Below, piece by piece: positions 15,910 through 24,828 of a stretch of 64,000 nt of DNA (position 1 is the first letter of the stretch; every line of letters begins with the position of its first letter). Made by a program: the position numbers and the translations under genes. Source of the stretch: Nocardioides cavernae (lineage in GTDB: Bacteria; Actinomycetota; Actinomycetes; Propionibacteriales; Nocardioidaceae); assembly GCF_016907475.1 (NCBI RefSeq), contig NZ_JAFBCA010000001.1, positions 4,712,001 through 4,776,000 on the forward strand, given 5' to 3'. The notes beneath the pieces are model-generated. The model worked only from the letters and a program-made list of their open reading frames with translations. It was not told where the DNA came from and did no database searches.

Positions 15910-15960
15910 GGACGCGCAGCCTACGGACTGGCCGCGCCGTGCGGCAGGGTCAATTCGGTG

Positions 15961-15993
15961 GCCGCCACGGCTGTTGTGGGGCACCGTGGCGGC
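15961..15993 (+). promoter_or_regulatory. Perfect 10-bp inverted repeat abutting a start codon
   Basis: GCCGCCACGG at 15961-15970 and CCGTGGCGGC at 15984-15993 frame a 13-nt loop, and the next base begins the ATG of the methyltransferase. It may be an operator or an RNA hairpin hiding the translation start. Confidence 0.5.
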
Positions 15994-16725
15994 ATGACCA
16001 GCAGCGACTACTGGGACGCCGAGACCGCGGCGACGTACGACGAGAGCTCGGCGTTCATGTTCGCGCCGGAGGTCCTCGACCCGACGGTCGACTTCCTCGC
16101 CGCGCTCGCCGGCGACCGGGGCGCGCTCGAGATGGCCATCGGCACCGGACGGGTCGCGATCCCCCTGGCCGAGCGCGGCGTGCGGGTCGCCGGCATCGAG
16201 CTGTCGCAGCCGATGACGGACGAGCTGCACCGCAAGCGGGCGGACATCCCCGTCGCGGTGGGCGACATGGCCACGACCCGCGTCGACGGCGAGGTCGACC
16301 TCGTCTACGTCGTCTGGAACAGCATCGGCAACGTGCGCACGCAGGCCGAGCAGGTCGAGTGCTTCCGCAACGCTGCTCGCCACCTCGCACCTGGCGGCCG
16401 CTTCGTGGTCGAGCTGCGGGTGCCCGGCATCCGGCGCTTCCCGCCCGGCCAGGCCGCGGTGCCGTTCCACGTCGGGCGCCGCCACGTCGGGTTCGACACC
16501 TATGACATGACCACGCAGCAGGGCACGTCCCACCACTACCACCGGCACGACGACGGCACCGTCACCTACGGCGAGAGCAACTTCCGCTACATCTGGCCGG
16601 CCGAGTGCGACCTGATGGCCCAGCTCGCCGGGATGGAGCTGGAGCGCCGCGTCGCGGACTGGCACGGGGCGCCCTTCACCAACGACAGCGAGAGCCACGT
16701 CTCGGTGTGGCGCAAGCCCGCCTGA
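15994..16725 (+). CDS. SAM-dependent methyltransferase (class I)
   Basis: The 243-aa product shows Rossmann-type SAM motifs: ALEMAIGTGRVAIPLAERG (motif I, here A-I-G-T-G), VAGIELSQPM (acidic residue binding the ribose), GEVDLVYVVWNSIGNV (motif II) and LAPGGRFVVEL (motif III). N-terminal YWDAETAATYDE is typical of small-molecule methyltransferases. The substrate cannot be predicted. ATG 15994 is directly preceded by the hairpin at 15961-15993, leaving no ordinary ribosome-binding site visible. The gene is convergent with tag, 12 nt apart. Confidence 0.85.
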   Translation: MTSSDYWDAETAATYDESSAFMFAPEVLDPTVDFLAALAGDRGALEMAIGTGRVAIPLAERGVRVAGIELSQPMTDELHRKRADIPVAVGDMATTRVDGEVDLVYVVWNSIGNVRTQAEQVECFRNAARHLAPGGRFVVELRVPGIRRFPPGQAAVPFHVGRRHVGFDTYDMTTQQGTSHHYHRHDDGTVTYGESNFRYIWPAECDLMAQLAGMELERRVADWHGAPFTNDSESHVSVWRKPA

Positions 16726-16737
16726 CCGTGAGCCAGG

Positions 16738-17319
16738 TCAGCCGGCGCACCCGCGTCGGTGGCACCCCTCGAGGTGGTCGTCGACGAGGCCGACGGCCTC
16801 CATCAGGGCGTACATCGTCGTCGGGCCCACGAAGGCGAAACCCGCCTTCTTGAGCGCCTTGGACAACGCGACCGACTCCGCCGAGGTGGTGGGCACGTCG
16901 GCGGTCGTGCGCGGCGCCGGCCCCGGCTCGGGACGGAAGGACCAGATGAACACCTCCAACCCACCCTGCTCGCGCAGCGCGACCGTGGCACGGGCGTTGG
17001 TGATCGCCGCGTCGACCTTGCGGCGGTTCCGGACGATGCCGGCGTCGCCCATCAGCCGCTCCACGTCACGGTCGTCGAAGGCAGCCACCGCGTCGGCGTC
17101 GAACCCGGCGAACGCGGCGCGGAAGTTGTCCCGCTTGTCGAGGATCGTGCGCCACGACAGGCCCGACTGGAAGGCCTCCAGCGTCAGCCGCTCGAGGTGG
17201 GCCGCCTCGCCGTCGACGCGCAGCCCCCACTCGGTGTCGTGGTAGGCGAGGTTGACGGGGTCGCCCGCCCCCCAGGGGCACCGGCCCAGGCCGTCGGCAC
17301 CCATGACTGCTCCGCTCAT
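16738..17319 (-). CDS. tag: DNA-3-methyladenine glycosylase I
   Basis: The 193-aa product has the Tag fold signatures RCPWGAGDPVNLAYHDTEWG at the N-terminus, FQSGLSWRTIL around residue 58, and DDHLEGCHRRGC at the C-terminus. The Cys of RCPW, the His of YHD and the C-terminal His and Cys form the structural zinc site. The enzyme excises 3-methyladenine from alkylated DNA. ATG 17319 is chosen because GAGAAT ends 7 nt upstream, like other leaderless starts here. An in-frame start further upstream at 17346 is less likely. Confidence 0.93.
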   Translation of the reverse strand: MSGAVMGADGLGRCPWGAGDPVNLAYHDTEWGLRVDGEAAHLERLTLEAFQSGLSWRTILDKRDNFRAAFAGFDADAVAAFDDRDVERLMGDAGIVRNRRKVDAAITNARATVALREQGGLEVFIWSFRPEPGPAPRTTADVPTTSAESVALSKALKKAGFAFVGPTTMYALMEAVGLVDDHLEGCHRRGCAG

Positions 17320-17449
17320 GTCACGCATTCTCGCTGAGCGACGCACGCCCCGCGGCGACCACCCCGCAGGGTGGCGCAGAGCGGAACAGCATTTCGTACG
17401 GTCGAAGTGTGAGCCGCGTCACGCGGACCCACTGGGGAGGGAAACCCAC

Positions 17450-18289
17450 ATGTCAAAGATTCAGAACAGCAGCTCATGGCTGGCGCAGCACGCACCACGA
17501 CTGCCCCACGCCGTCGGACGCGTCCTCGACAAGGCGGTCTCGGAGCCCGTTCGGCAGGCACGCACGACCGTCGCGGATGCCGCGCCGTTCGCGGACGGCG
17601 TCGAGGCCAGGCTGAACCAGGCCGATGCCGCCATCGAACGGGCGAAGGAGCTCGAGGCCCGGGCCGCCGAGAAGGCGGTCCGTGCCCGCGAGGCCTCCGA
17701 CGACGCGAAGGCGGTCCGGGAGGGCGGTGAGGACGACGTACGCCGTACCCGCGAGGAGTCCGACCGACGCGCCGAGCAGGTGGTGGCCGAGGCGCAGAAG
17801 GAGGCCGACGAGTACGTCGCCGCGAAGCGCCAACGAGCGCGCGAGAACGCCGATGGCGACGTCGCCGAGGCGCAGGAGAAGGCCGACGCACGCGCCGCCA
17901 AGGCAGAGGAACGCGCCGCACGGGCACGGGGCGAGGCGGAGGAGGCGGTCGCGCACGCCCGCGAGCAGATGGACGAGGCGCGGCGGATGGCCGACGAAGC
18001 GGCGCAGTCCGCCCGAGAGGCGGCCGAGCAGGCCCGAGAGCGCGCCGACGAGCTCGCTCGCGAGGCCGACGAACGGGTGGGCGAGGCAGAGCGCCGGACC
18101 CGGGCCGTGACCGACACGGGCCGCAGCCTCGCCGGCACCGCCGACGAGGACCCGCTCGACCTCGAGGCATTGCACAAGACCGAGCTGCTCGAGCTGGCCA
18201 GGGACATGGGCATGGACGTCAACGGCAACCAGCTCAAGAAGGAGCTCGTCACCGCCATCCGCCGGGCCCGCTCGCGCGCGTCCGCCTGA
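17450..18289 (+). CDS. Coiled-coil protein with C-terminal Rho termination factor N-terminal-like (SAP-like) domain
   Basis: The 279-aa product has a ~55-residue N-terminus, then a highly charged Ala/Glu/Arg coiled coil from about residue 60 to 225 with near-heptad AREQ/AEEA repeats. The C-terminal ~45 residues (DLEALHKTELLELARDMGMD, then NQLKKELVTAIRR) match the Rho-N/SAP-like helical fold that binds nucleic acid. It may bridge nucleic acid and membrane or stress structures; function is unproven. GGGAGG precedes ATG 17450. A GGAAC box at about 17381 could belong to an ECF-type promoter. Two small genes follow immediately, likely in one operon. Confidence 0.75.
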   Translation: MSKIQNSSSWLAQHAPRLPHAVGRVLDKAVSEPVRQARTTVADAAPFADGVEARLNQADAAIERAKELEARAAEKAVRAREASDDAKAVREGGEDDVRRTREESDRRAEQVVAEAQKEADEYVAAKRQRARENADGDVAEAQEKADARAAKAEERAARARGEAEEAVAHAREQMDEARRMADEAAQSAREAAEQARERADELAREADERVGEAERRTRAVTDTGRSLAGTADEDPLDLEALHKTELLELARDMGMDVNGNQLKKELVTAIRRARSRASA

Positions 18290-18318
18290 CCACCGACCGC
18301 CGACGAAGGGAGCACCTG

Positions 18319-18546
18319 ATGCTCGGCACCAAGACGATCGGCCGGAGCCTGGTCTTCGGCCTGGGTTACCTCGCGGGCAGTCGCGCCGGCAAGGAGCGCT
18401 ACGACCAGCTCAGCACGGCGGGACGCTCGTTCGCCGGTCAGCTGCGCAAGCAGCTGGCCGACGCACCTGACTCCTCCCCGTCGACCGTGGCAGGCGCCGC
18501 CCGACGCGCCTGGGACGACTCGGACATCAAGCTCGGGGGGTCGTGA
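18319..18546 (+). CDS. Small hypothetical protein, second gene of the Rho-N operon
   Basis: The 75-aa product contains a short Gly-rich hydrophobic segment (GRSLVFGLGYLAGSRAGKERY) that recalls YtxH-like stress proteins, followed by a basic amphipathic stretch. Membrane association is plausible. It starts 29 nt after the Rho-N gene with AAGGGAG upstream, and its stop overlaps the next start (GTGA). Confidence 0.65.
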   Translation: MLGTKTIGRSLVFGLGYLAGSRAGKERYDQLSTAGRSFAGQLRKQLADAPDSSPSTVAGAARRAWDDSDIKLGGS

Positions 18547-18773
18547 TCCCGGTGCGGATCACCATCCACCTCGTGGCGCGGTTGTTCCGGGTGCCGCTGC
18601 TGCGGCTCGACGGGCACATCACGCTCGTGGACGACGAGCCACGCAGCCTCGCGCCCACCGACCGGACGCGTGCGCCGCGCCCGGACCTCCCGGTGGGGCG
18701 GCTGCTGGCGCTGGCCGAGGCCGACCTCGCCGCAGCCGAGGACCGGCGCGCTGGGCTCAGCGCCGTTCCTTGA
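18543..18773 (+). CDS. Small hypothetical protein, third gene of the Rho-N operon
   Basis: The 76-aa product begins with GTG at 18543 in a GTGA overlap with the previous gene, which is the main support. It has a hydrophobic N-terminal half (RITIHLVARLFRVPLLRLDG) and a Leu/Ala-rich end; no family is recognised. Its last 17 nt overlap the 3' end of the convergent pirin gene. Confidence 0.5.
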   Translation: MIPVRITIHLVARLFRVPLLRLDGHITLVDDEPRSLAPTDRTRAPRPDLPVGRLLALAEADLAAAEDRRAGLSAVP

Positions 18774-19701
18774 GCCTGACGTTGGGCAGGACCGGCGCGG
18801 GGATGGGCTGCATGCCGAGGTCGACGGTGCCGAACCGGCCCTCGGCGACCTCGCGACCGTCGGCGACGACGTCCCCGTGGTCGCCCACCAGGATCTGGTC
18901 CTGCCACTCCTGGCGGTAGGCGGCGATCTCGTCGTGGCTGCGGCCGATGAAGTTCCACCACATCACGATGGGCTCACCGAAGGGCGGGCCACCGAGGAGC
19001 AGGAGCCGGGCCTCCTCCTGGGCCGTCACGACGATGGTGGACCGCCCGTGGGGGACGTGGCCGAGGTCGCTGGGCGCGAGCTCCTGGCCGTCGACGTCGA
19101 TCGCGCCGACGTCGAGCAGCACCCCGTGCTCGAACGTCGGGTCGACGTCGACCTCGAGGCTCTTGCCCGGGGCGAGCATGATCTCGGCGCCGAGGAGCGG
19201 CGTGTGCACGTGGACGGGCGAGGTGGCGCCGAGCAGCGACCCGATGAAGACCCGGGCCTCCCACCCCGGTCCGCGGACCGGCTCGGGCGCGAAGTGCTCG
19301 AAGCGGGGATCGACGTGGCGGCTGTGGTCGGGGAGCGCGATCCAGAGCTGGGCGCCGTGGAGCATGGTGGTGTCGGGCGTGGAGACCTCGGTGTGGCTGA
19401 TCCCGCGACCGGCGGTCATCAGGTTCAGCTCGCCGGGACGCACGGTGGCCAGGCTGCCGACGGAGTCCCGGTGCTCGAGCTCGCCGCCGAAGAGCCAGCT
19501 GGCGGTCTGCAACCCCGTGTGCGGGTGGGCCGGAAGCACCATCCCGCCCGTCCGGTCGACCTCGTCGGGGCCGTAGTGGTCGACGAAGCACCACGCCCCG
19601 ATCAGCGAGCGGTGGCGCTGCGGGAGCGTGCGTCGTACGCGCATGGCCCGGGGACCTCCCAGCGGAACCTCACGCGGAGCGAGCACCTCGACGTCGGTCA
19701 T
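18757..19701 (-). CDS. Pirin-family bicupin protein
   Basis: The 314-aa product has two cupin domains. The N-terminal metal site is visible in LPAHPHTGLQTASWLFGGE and GISHTEVS, with further His/Glu ligands. The C-terminal region has GPPFGEPIVMWWNFIGRS, a pirin signature. Bacterial pirins act as quercetinase-like oxygenases or redox/regulatory iron proteins; the role here is not defined. TAGCGT lies 8 nt before ATG 19701, suggesting a leaderless transcript. Confidence 0.88.
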   Translation of the reverse strand: MTDVEVLAPREVPLGGPRAMRVRRTLPQRHRSLIGAWCFVDHYGPDEVDRTGGMVLPAHPHTGLQTASWLFGGELEHRDSVGSLATVRPGELNLMTAGRGISHTEVSTPDTTMLHGAQLWIALPDHSRHVDPRFEHFAPEPVRGPGWEARVFIGSLLGATSPVHVHTPLLGAEIMLAPGKSLEVDVDPTFEHGVLLDVGAIDVDGQELAPSDLGHVPHGRSTIVVTAQEEARLLLLGGPPFGEPIVMWWNFIGRSHDEIAAYRQEWQDQILVGDHGDVVADGREVAEGRFGTVDLGMQPIPAPVLPNVRLKERR

Positions 19702-19834
19702 CGACCGCCACGCTACCCGCAGGGGTGAATGCGCGCAGCCGTGTCACCGGACTCGGGCACGGCCCGGACGTGAGCCGGGTCACCCTGCACCGGGCGTCGG
19801 AACAACCGGCGGTCGGTGCCTGTTGGCGGCTGTC

Positions 19835-20929
19835 GTGCCCTCCCTCTTCGAGCCCCTGTCCCTCGGCGCGGTCCGCGCCGACAACCGCGTGCTGATGGCT
19901 CCCCTCACGCGGATGCGTGCCACGTCGCCGGGCGACGTGCCCAACGACCTGATGCGCGAGTACTACGTGCAGCGCGCGGGCGCCGGCCTGCTCATCTCCG
20001 AGGGCACGCAGATCAGCCCGGAGGGCAAGGGCTACATGGACACCCCCGGCATCCACAGCGACGAGCAGGTCGCGGGCTGGCGCCGGATCACCGACGCCGT
20101 GCACGAGGCGGGCGGGCTGATCGCCGCCCAGCTGTGGCACGTCGGCCGGGTCTCCCACGAGTCGTTCCACGGCGGCGAGCTGCCCGTGTCGGCGAGCGAC
20201 GGGCCCTACCGCAACCGCACCACCGTGCGGGGCGAGGACGGCCGACCGACCCGGGTCAGCTGCCCGGTCCCACGGCCGCTGGGCCTCGAGGAGGTCCCGC
20301 GGCTGCTCGAGGACTACCGGCGCGCGACCTTCAACGCCCGCGAGGCCGGCTTCGACCTCGTCGAGATCCACGGCGCCCACGGCTACCTGCTGCACCAGTT
20401 CCTCGCCGCCGACAGCAACCAGCGCACCGACGAGTACGGCGGCTCGCTGGCCAACCGTGCCCGCCTGATGCTCGAGGTCACCGACACCGTCGTCGACGCC
20501 TGGTCCGCCGACCGCGTCGCCATCCGGATCTCCCCGATCGGCTCGTTCAACGGCACCGAGGACCCCGAGGGCGCCGCGGCAGGGCTGTACGTCGCCGCCG
20601 AGCTGGGCCGCCGCGACCTCGCCTTCCTGCACCTCTCCGAGCCGGACTGGGCCGGCGGCCCGGAGCTCGACGACGACTACCGCCGCGCCCTGCGCGCAGC
20701 CCACCCCGGCCCCATCGTCGGGGCCGGCAGCTACGACCTCGCCAAGGCGGAGCGACTGCTCGGTGCGGGGTTCATCGACGCCGCCGCCTTCGGCCGGTCG
20801 TTCATCGCCAACCCCGACCTGCCGCGCCGCCTCGCCGATGGCCTGCCCCTCAACCCGCCGCGGCCGGAGACGTTCTACGGCGGCGACGCCGAGGGCTACA
20901 CCGACTACCCGGCGTACGGCGCGGCCTGA
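19835..20929 (+). CDS. Old Yellow Enzyme-type NADH:flavin oxidoreductase / ene-reductase
   Basis: The 364-aa TIM barrel starts at GTG 19835 (VPSLFEPLSLGAVRADNRV). It shows the FMN-site MAPLTRMRA, IAAQLWHVGRVSH, the active-site DLVEIHGAHGYLLHQFLA with the substrate-binding His/Asn-type pair, and FGRSFIANPDLPRRL. The family reduces activated C=C bonds with NAD(P)H and detoxifies electrophiles. No operon partner is visible: the pirin gene diverges and the ABC genes have their own promoter-like TAGGGT. Confidence 0.92.
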   Translation: MPSLFEPLSLGAVRADNRVLMAPLTRMRATSPGDVPNDLMREYYVQRAGAGLLISEGTQISPEGKGYMDTPGIHSDEQVAGWRRITDAVHEAGGLIAAQLWHVGRVSHESFHGGELPVSASDGPYRNRTTVRGEDGRPTRVSCPVPRPLGLEEVPRLLEDYRRATFNAREAGFDLVEIHGAHGYLLHQFLAADSNQRTDEYGGSLANRARLMLEVTDTVVDAWSADRVAIRISPIGSFNGTEDPEGAAAGLYVAAELGRRDLAFLHLSEPDWAGGPELDDDYRRALRAAHPGPIVGAGSYDLAKAERLLGAGFIDAAAFGRSFIANPDLPRRLADGLPLNPPRPETFYGGDAEGYTDYPAYGAA

Positions 20930-20987
20930 GCCCCTGCCGATAACGGTTCGTGCCCGCGCGGCACCGGCGCCTAGGGTTCGACACGAG

Positions 20988-22871
20988 ATGCAGGACTACC
21001 CACCTCGGATCGCGACGTTCTACACGGGCACGGACGCCGCACCCACGCCGGACCCCGACACCCGGTCGCCGTTGGCGTTCCTGCGCTGGATCCTGGGGCG
21101 TCAGAAGGGCCTGATCGCCCTCTCGTCCTTCTGCTACGCGCTGTGGTTCCTGCCGATGACGCTCGGGCCGTGGATCTTCGGCCGGGCGGTCGACCAGGGC
21201 ATCGTCGGCGGTTCCGAGGCGGCCCTCGCCGGCTGGGCGGCGCTGCTGCTCCTCGTGGTCGTGATCGGCGGCGTCTTCGGCGTCGTGTCGCACACGCTCG
21301 TGGTGCGCAGCTGGCTGGTCGCGCTCTACGGCGCCCTCGAGATGGTCACCCGCAAGGTGGCGCAGATGGGCCACGTGCTGCCCCGCCGGTCGCCGACCGG
21401 CGAGGTGCTCAGCGTCGCCTCGAGCGACTCCGACGAGTTCGGTGCGCTCAGCGAGATCCTGGCGCGCACGGTGGGCCAGCTGTCGTCGTACCTCACCGTC
21501 GCCTTCATCGTGCTGACCATGTCGTGGCAGCTCGGGCTGCTGACCCTGGTGGCCGCGCCGGTCCTCGTGGGCGCGGCGCTGCCGCTGCTGCGGCCGCTGC
21601 ACCGCCGCCAGCAGCTGGAGCGCGCACGCACCTCCGACCTGACCTCGCTGGCCACCGACATCGTCGCCGGGCTGCGGATCCTGCGCGGCATCGGCGGCGA
21701 GCAGACCTTCGGCACCAACTACGCCCGCCAGTCGCAGTCGGCCCGCGAGGCCGGTGTGGCCGCCGGCATCTGGCAGGCCGTGGTCGAGGCCGTCGGCGTG
21801 CTGCTCTCGGGCATCTTCCTCGTGGCGCTGGTGTGGCTCGGCACCCGGCAGGTGCAGGACGGCCTGCTCACCGTCGGCGAGCTGATCACCTTCCTCGGCT
21901 ACGGCCTCTTCATGGTCGGCCCGATCCGGACCTTCTTCGAGTTCGCCCAGAAGGGCGTGCGGTCCCTGGTCAGCGCCCGCAGGGCGATCGCGCTCTTCGA
22001 GGAGCGCCCCCCGTGGCGCGACCCGGACGCCCCGGTCTCCGTCGACGGCAACGCGCCGCTCCACGACGTGGCGAGCGGTCTCACCGTGGAGCCCGGGATC
22101 CTCACCGTCGTCGTCAGCGCCGTGCCCGAGCAGAGCGCGGCCCTCGCGGACCGGCTCGGCCGCTACCTGCCCGCCGACACCGAGCCCGTCCCCTCGGTCG
22201 AGGAGACCGGCACCAAGGGCCGCGCGGCCCGTCGCTCGAGGGCCGAGCGGGCGCAGGAGCGCGCCCGGATCGCGGCCCTCGACGAGGAGCGGGTGCGCCG
22301 CGAGTGGGGCGTCACCCTCGGCGGCGTCGACCTCTCCCACGCCCGCCTCGACGACGTACGACGCCAGGTGCTGGTCAGCGACGCGACGAGCCAGCTCTTC
22401 GCCGGCACCCTCCAGGACGCCGTCGACCCGCACGCCCGGCTGACCCGGGAGCAGGCCGAGGAGGCGCTGCGGATCGCCAGCGCCGAGGACGTCTACGACG
22501 CGCTGCCCGAGGGCTGGCAGGGCGAGCTCGACGAGCGCGGCCGGGGCCTGTCCGGCGGCCAGCGCCAGCGGGTGGTGCTCGCCCGCGCCATGGCCGTCGA
22601 CGCACCCGTCCTCGTCCTGGTCGAGCCGACCTCCGCGGTCGACGCCCACACCGAGGCCCGCATCGCGGCCCGCGTCGCCGAGGCCCGCCGCGGTCGCACG
22701 ACCGTGGTCACGACCGTCTCACCCCTGTGGCTGCACCACGCCGACCGCGTCGCGCTCCTCCACGACGGCACCGTGGTGGCCGAGGGCAGCCACGCCGACC
22801 TGCTGGCCGACGACGAGGCCTACCGGCGCGTCGTCATCCGCGAGCTCGACGAGGAGGAGCCGGTCCGATGA
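20988..22871 (+). CDS. ABC exporter half-transporter with degenerate Walker A (subunit 1 of heterodimer)
   Basis: The 627-aa product has six membrane segments in its first ~320 residues and a nucleotide-binding domain from about residue 345. The Walker A is missing: the position (about 375-391) reads VSAVPEQSAALADRLG with no GxxGxGKS. Walker B has V for the usual Asp (VLVLVEPTSAVD) but keeps Glu, while the signature [14 protein letters not shown] at about residue 520 is intact. A charged insert at about 400-425 is Arg/Glu-rich. It should bind ATP only as the signature-donating half of a composite site with the next gene, which it overlaps by 4 nt. The substrate is unknown. Confidence 0.88.
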   Translation: MQDYPPRIATFYTGTDAAPTPDPDTRSPLAFLRWILGRQKGLIALSSFCYALWFLPMTLGPWIFGRAVDQGIVGGSEAALAGWAALLLLVVVIGGVFGVVSHTLVVRSWLVALYGALEMVTRKVAQMGHVLPRRSPTGEVLSVASSDSDEFGALSEILARTVGQLSSYLTVAFIVLTMSWQLGLLTLVAAPVLVGAALPLLRPLHRRQQLERARTSDLTSLATDIVAGLRILRGIGGEQTFGTNYARQSQSAREAGVAAGIWQAVVEAVGVLLSGIFLVALVWLGTRQVQDGLLTVGELITFLGYGLFMVGPIRTFFEFAQKGVRSLVSARRAIALFEERPPWRDPDAPVSVDGNAPLHDVASGLTVEPGILTVVVSAVPEQSAALADRLGRYLPADTEPVPSVEETGTKGRAARRSRAERAQERARIAALDEERVRREWGVTLGGVDLSHARLDDVRRQVLVSDATSQLFAGTLQDAVDPHARLTREQAEEALRIASAEDVYDALPEGWQGELDERGRGLSGGQRQRVVLARAMAVDAPVLVLVEPTSAVDAHTEARIAARVAEARRGRTTVVTTVSPLWLHHADRVALLHDGTVVAEGSHADLLADDEAYRRVVIRELDEEEPVR

Positions 22872-24793
22872 CCACCGACCTCCTGGCCACCTCCTCCGAC
22901 ACGTGGCGCGACCGGGCCGGCGACCCGCCGGTCGTCCCGCCTGAGCTGGATCCTCCCGGTCGCGTCGGGCTGCGCGAGCGCAACCGCGCGCTCTGGCAGC
23001 GCCACGACCTGCGCCGCCAGCGCGCCGAGGACGTCTACGCCGCCTCGCGCAACCCGGTGCGTGGCTGGCCCGTCTCGGGCAACCGCGCCGTGCTCGCCTT
23101 CTTCGGCGACCTGGTGCGCACCCGCAAGCGCTCCTTCGCGCTGCTGGTCCTGCTCAACGCGCTCGCCGCCGGCTCCGCGCTGGTGATCCCACGGCTGCTC
23201 GGGTCGCTGGTCAACCGGGTCGACGACGCCGGCGCCGCGGCAGCGGGCCTCGACACGCTCGCCCTGGCCGTGGTCGGGGTGGTGATCCTGCAGTCGATCT
23301 TCACCTTCGGCGCCCAGTGGACCTCGACCCACTTCGGGCAGGACCTGCTCGCCTCCGCGCGCGAGCACGTGGTCAGCACGATCCTGCGGCTCCCGGTCGG
23401 CCGCGTCGAGGGAGCGAGCACGGGCGACCTCGTCACCCGCGTCACCCGTGACGTCGGGACGATGGCGCGCTCGGTGCAGTGGGGCGTCCCGCGCCTGCTG
23501 ATCTCGCTGATGACCGTCCTGCTGTCGATCGTGGCGATGATGCTCAACTCGCTCGTGCTCGCGGTGCCCGCACTCGTCGTCTTCGCCCTGTGCACCCCGG
23601 CCGTGCGCACCTACCTGCGGCGAGCTCCGAAGGCGTACATCACCGAGGGCGCGACCTACTCCCGCATCAACACCACGCTCACCGAGACCGTCGAGGGCTC
23701 GCGCACCGTCGAGGCGCTCGGCCTCTCGCAGGCACGCGTGCAGGCGGGCTCCGACGACATCGCCGTCTCCGCGCAGGCCGAGCGCTACGGCATGACCCTG
23801 CGCAACGTGCTCTTCGCGGCCCTCAACGGCGCCTTCCAGGTGCCGCAGGTCGTCACGCTGGTCGCGGGCGCCTACGGCTACAGCCAGGGCTGGGTCGACC
23901 TGGGCCAGATCACCGCCGCCCTGCTGTACGTCGTCGCGCTGGCCGAGCCGCTCGACGCGGTGATCGGCGAGGTCGACCGCCTCCAGGTCGGCGCGGCGTC
24001 GACCAGCCGCCTGCTCGGCATCGCCGAGGTGCCGCCCGACCGGGAGCCCGGCGACCGGCTGCCGGACGGCGTCGAGCTGGTGGCCGACGACCTCCGCTTC
24101 TCCTACCGGGAGGGCCACGACGTGCTGCACGGCGTCGACCTGCGCCTGCGCACGGGCGAGCGGCTGGCGGTCGTGGGGCCCAGCGGGTCGGGCAAGTCGA
24201 CGCTCGGTCGGCTGCTGTCGGGCATCAACCGCCCCCGCACCGGCTCCGCCCGCGTGGGCGGCGTCGACCTCGTCGACCTGCCCCTGGAGGTGCTGCGCAC
24301 CGAGGTCGCGCTCGTCACCCAGGAGCACCACGTCTTCATCGGTACGGTGCGGGACAACGTCGTGCTGGCCCGCGAGGACTCCCCCGACGACGCCGTGCGG
24401 GAGGCGCTCGCCGCGGTCGGCGGGCTGGCCTGGGTCGAGCGGCTGCCCGAGGGGCTCGACACGATGATCGGCTCCGGCCGGTTCTTCCTCACGCCTGCCC
24501 AGGCGCAGCAGGTCGCGCTGGCCCGCCTGATCATCGCCGACCCCCACACGCTCGTGCTCGACGAGGCGACGTCGCTCATCGACCCCCGCACCGCGCGCAC
24601 GCTCGAGGGGTCGATGAACAACCTCCTCGAGGGCCGCACCGTGGTGGCGATCGCCCACCGGCTCCACACCGCCCACGACGCCGACCGCATCGCGGTGGTC
24701 ATCGACGGCCGCATCGTCGAGCTCGGGAGCCACGAGGAGCTGCTCGACCTCGACGGGGAGTACGCCGACCTCTGGCACGCCTGGACGTCCTGA
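22868..24793 (+). CDS. ABC exporter half-transporter with intact Walker A and degenerate signature (subunit 2)
   Basis: The 641-aa product has a ~75-residue cytoplasmic N-terminus, six membrane segments and a nucleotide-binding domain. Walker A GPSGSGKST is intact at about 437-445 and Walker B LVLDEATS is normal at about 561. The signature is degenerate, LTPAQAQQVALARL at about 541 in place of LSGGQ. It complements the upstream subunit so that exactly one ATP site can hydrolyse. This is an extreme form of the asymmetry known in TM287/288 and TAP-like exporters. ATGA overlap indicates coupled translation. Confidence 0.88.
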   Translation: MTTDLLATSSDTWRDRAGDPPVVPPELDPPGRVGLRERNRALWQRHDLRRQRAEDVYAASRNPVRGWPVSGNRAVLAFFGDLVRTRKRSFALLVLLNALAAGSALVIPRLLGSLVNRVDDAGAAAAGLDTLALAVVGVVILQSIFTFGAQWTSTHFGQDLLASAREHVVSTILRLPVGRVEGASTGDLVTRVTRDVGTMARSVQWGVPRLLISLMTVLLSIVAMMLNSLVLAVPALVVFALCTPAVRTYLRRAPKAYITEGATYSRINTTLTETVEGSRTVEALGLSQARVQAGSDDIAVSAQAERYGMTLRNVLFAALNGAFQVPQVVTLVAGAYGYSQGWVDLGQITAALLYVVALAEPLDAVIGEVDRLQVGAASTSRLLGIAEVPPDREPGDRLPDGVELVADDLRFSYREGHDVLHGVDLRLRTGERLAVVGPSGSGKSTLGRLLSGINRPRTGSARVGGVDLVDLPLEVLRTEVALVTQEHHVFIGTVRDNVVLAREDSPDDAVREALAAVGGLAWVERLPEGLDTMIGSGRFFLTPAQAQQVALARLIIADPHTLVLDEATSLIDPRTARTLEGSMNNLLEGRTVVAIAHRLHTAHDADRIAVVIDGRIVELGSHEELLDLDGEYADLWHAWTS

Positions 24794-24828
24794 CCCGGCC
24801 CGCCCGCGTGCGCCTCCGGCCTGGTGGA

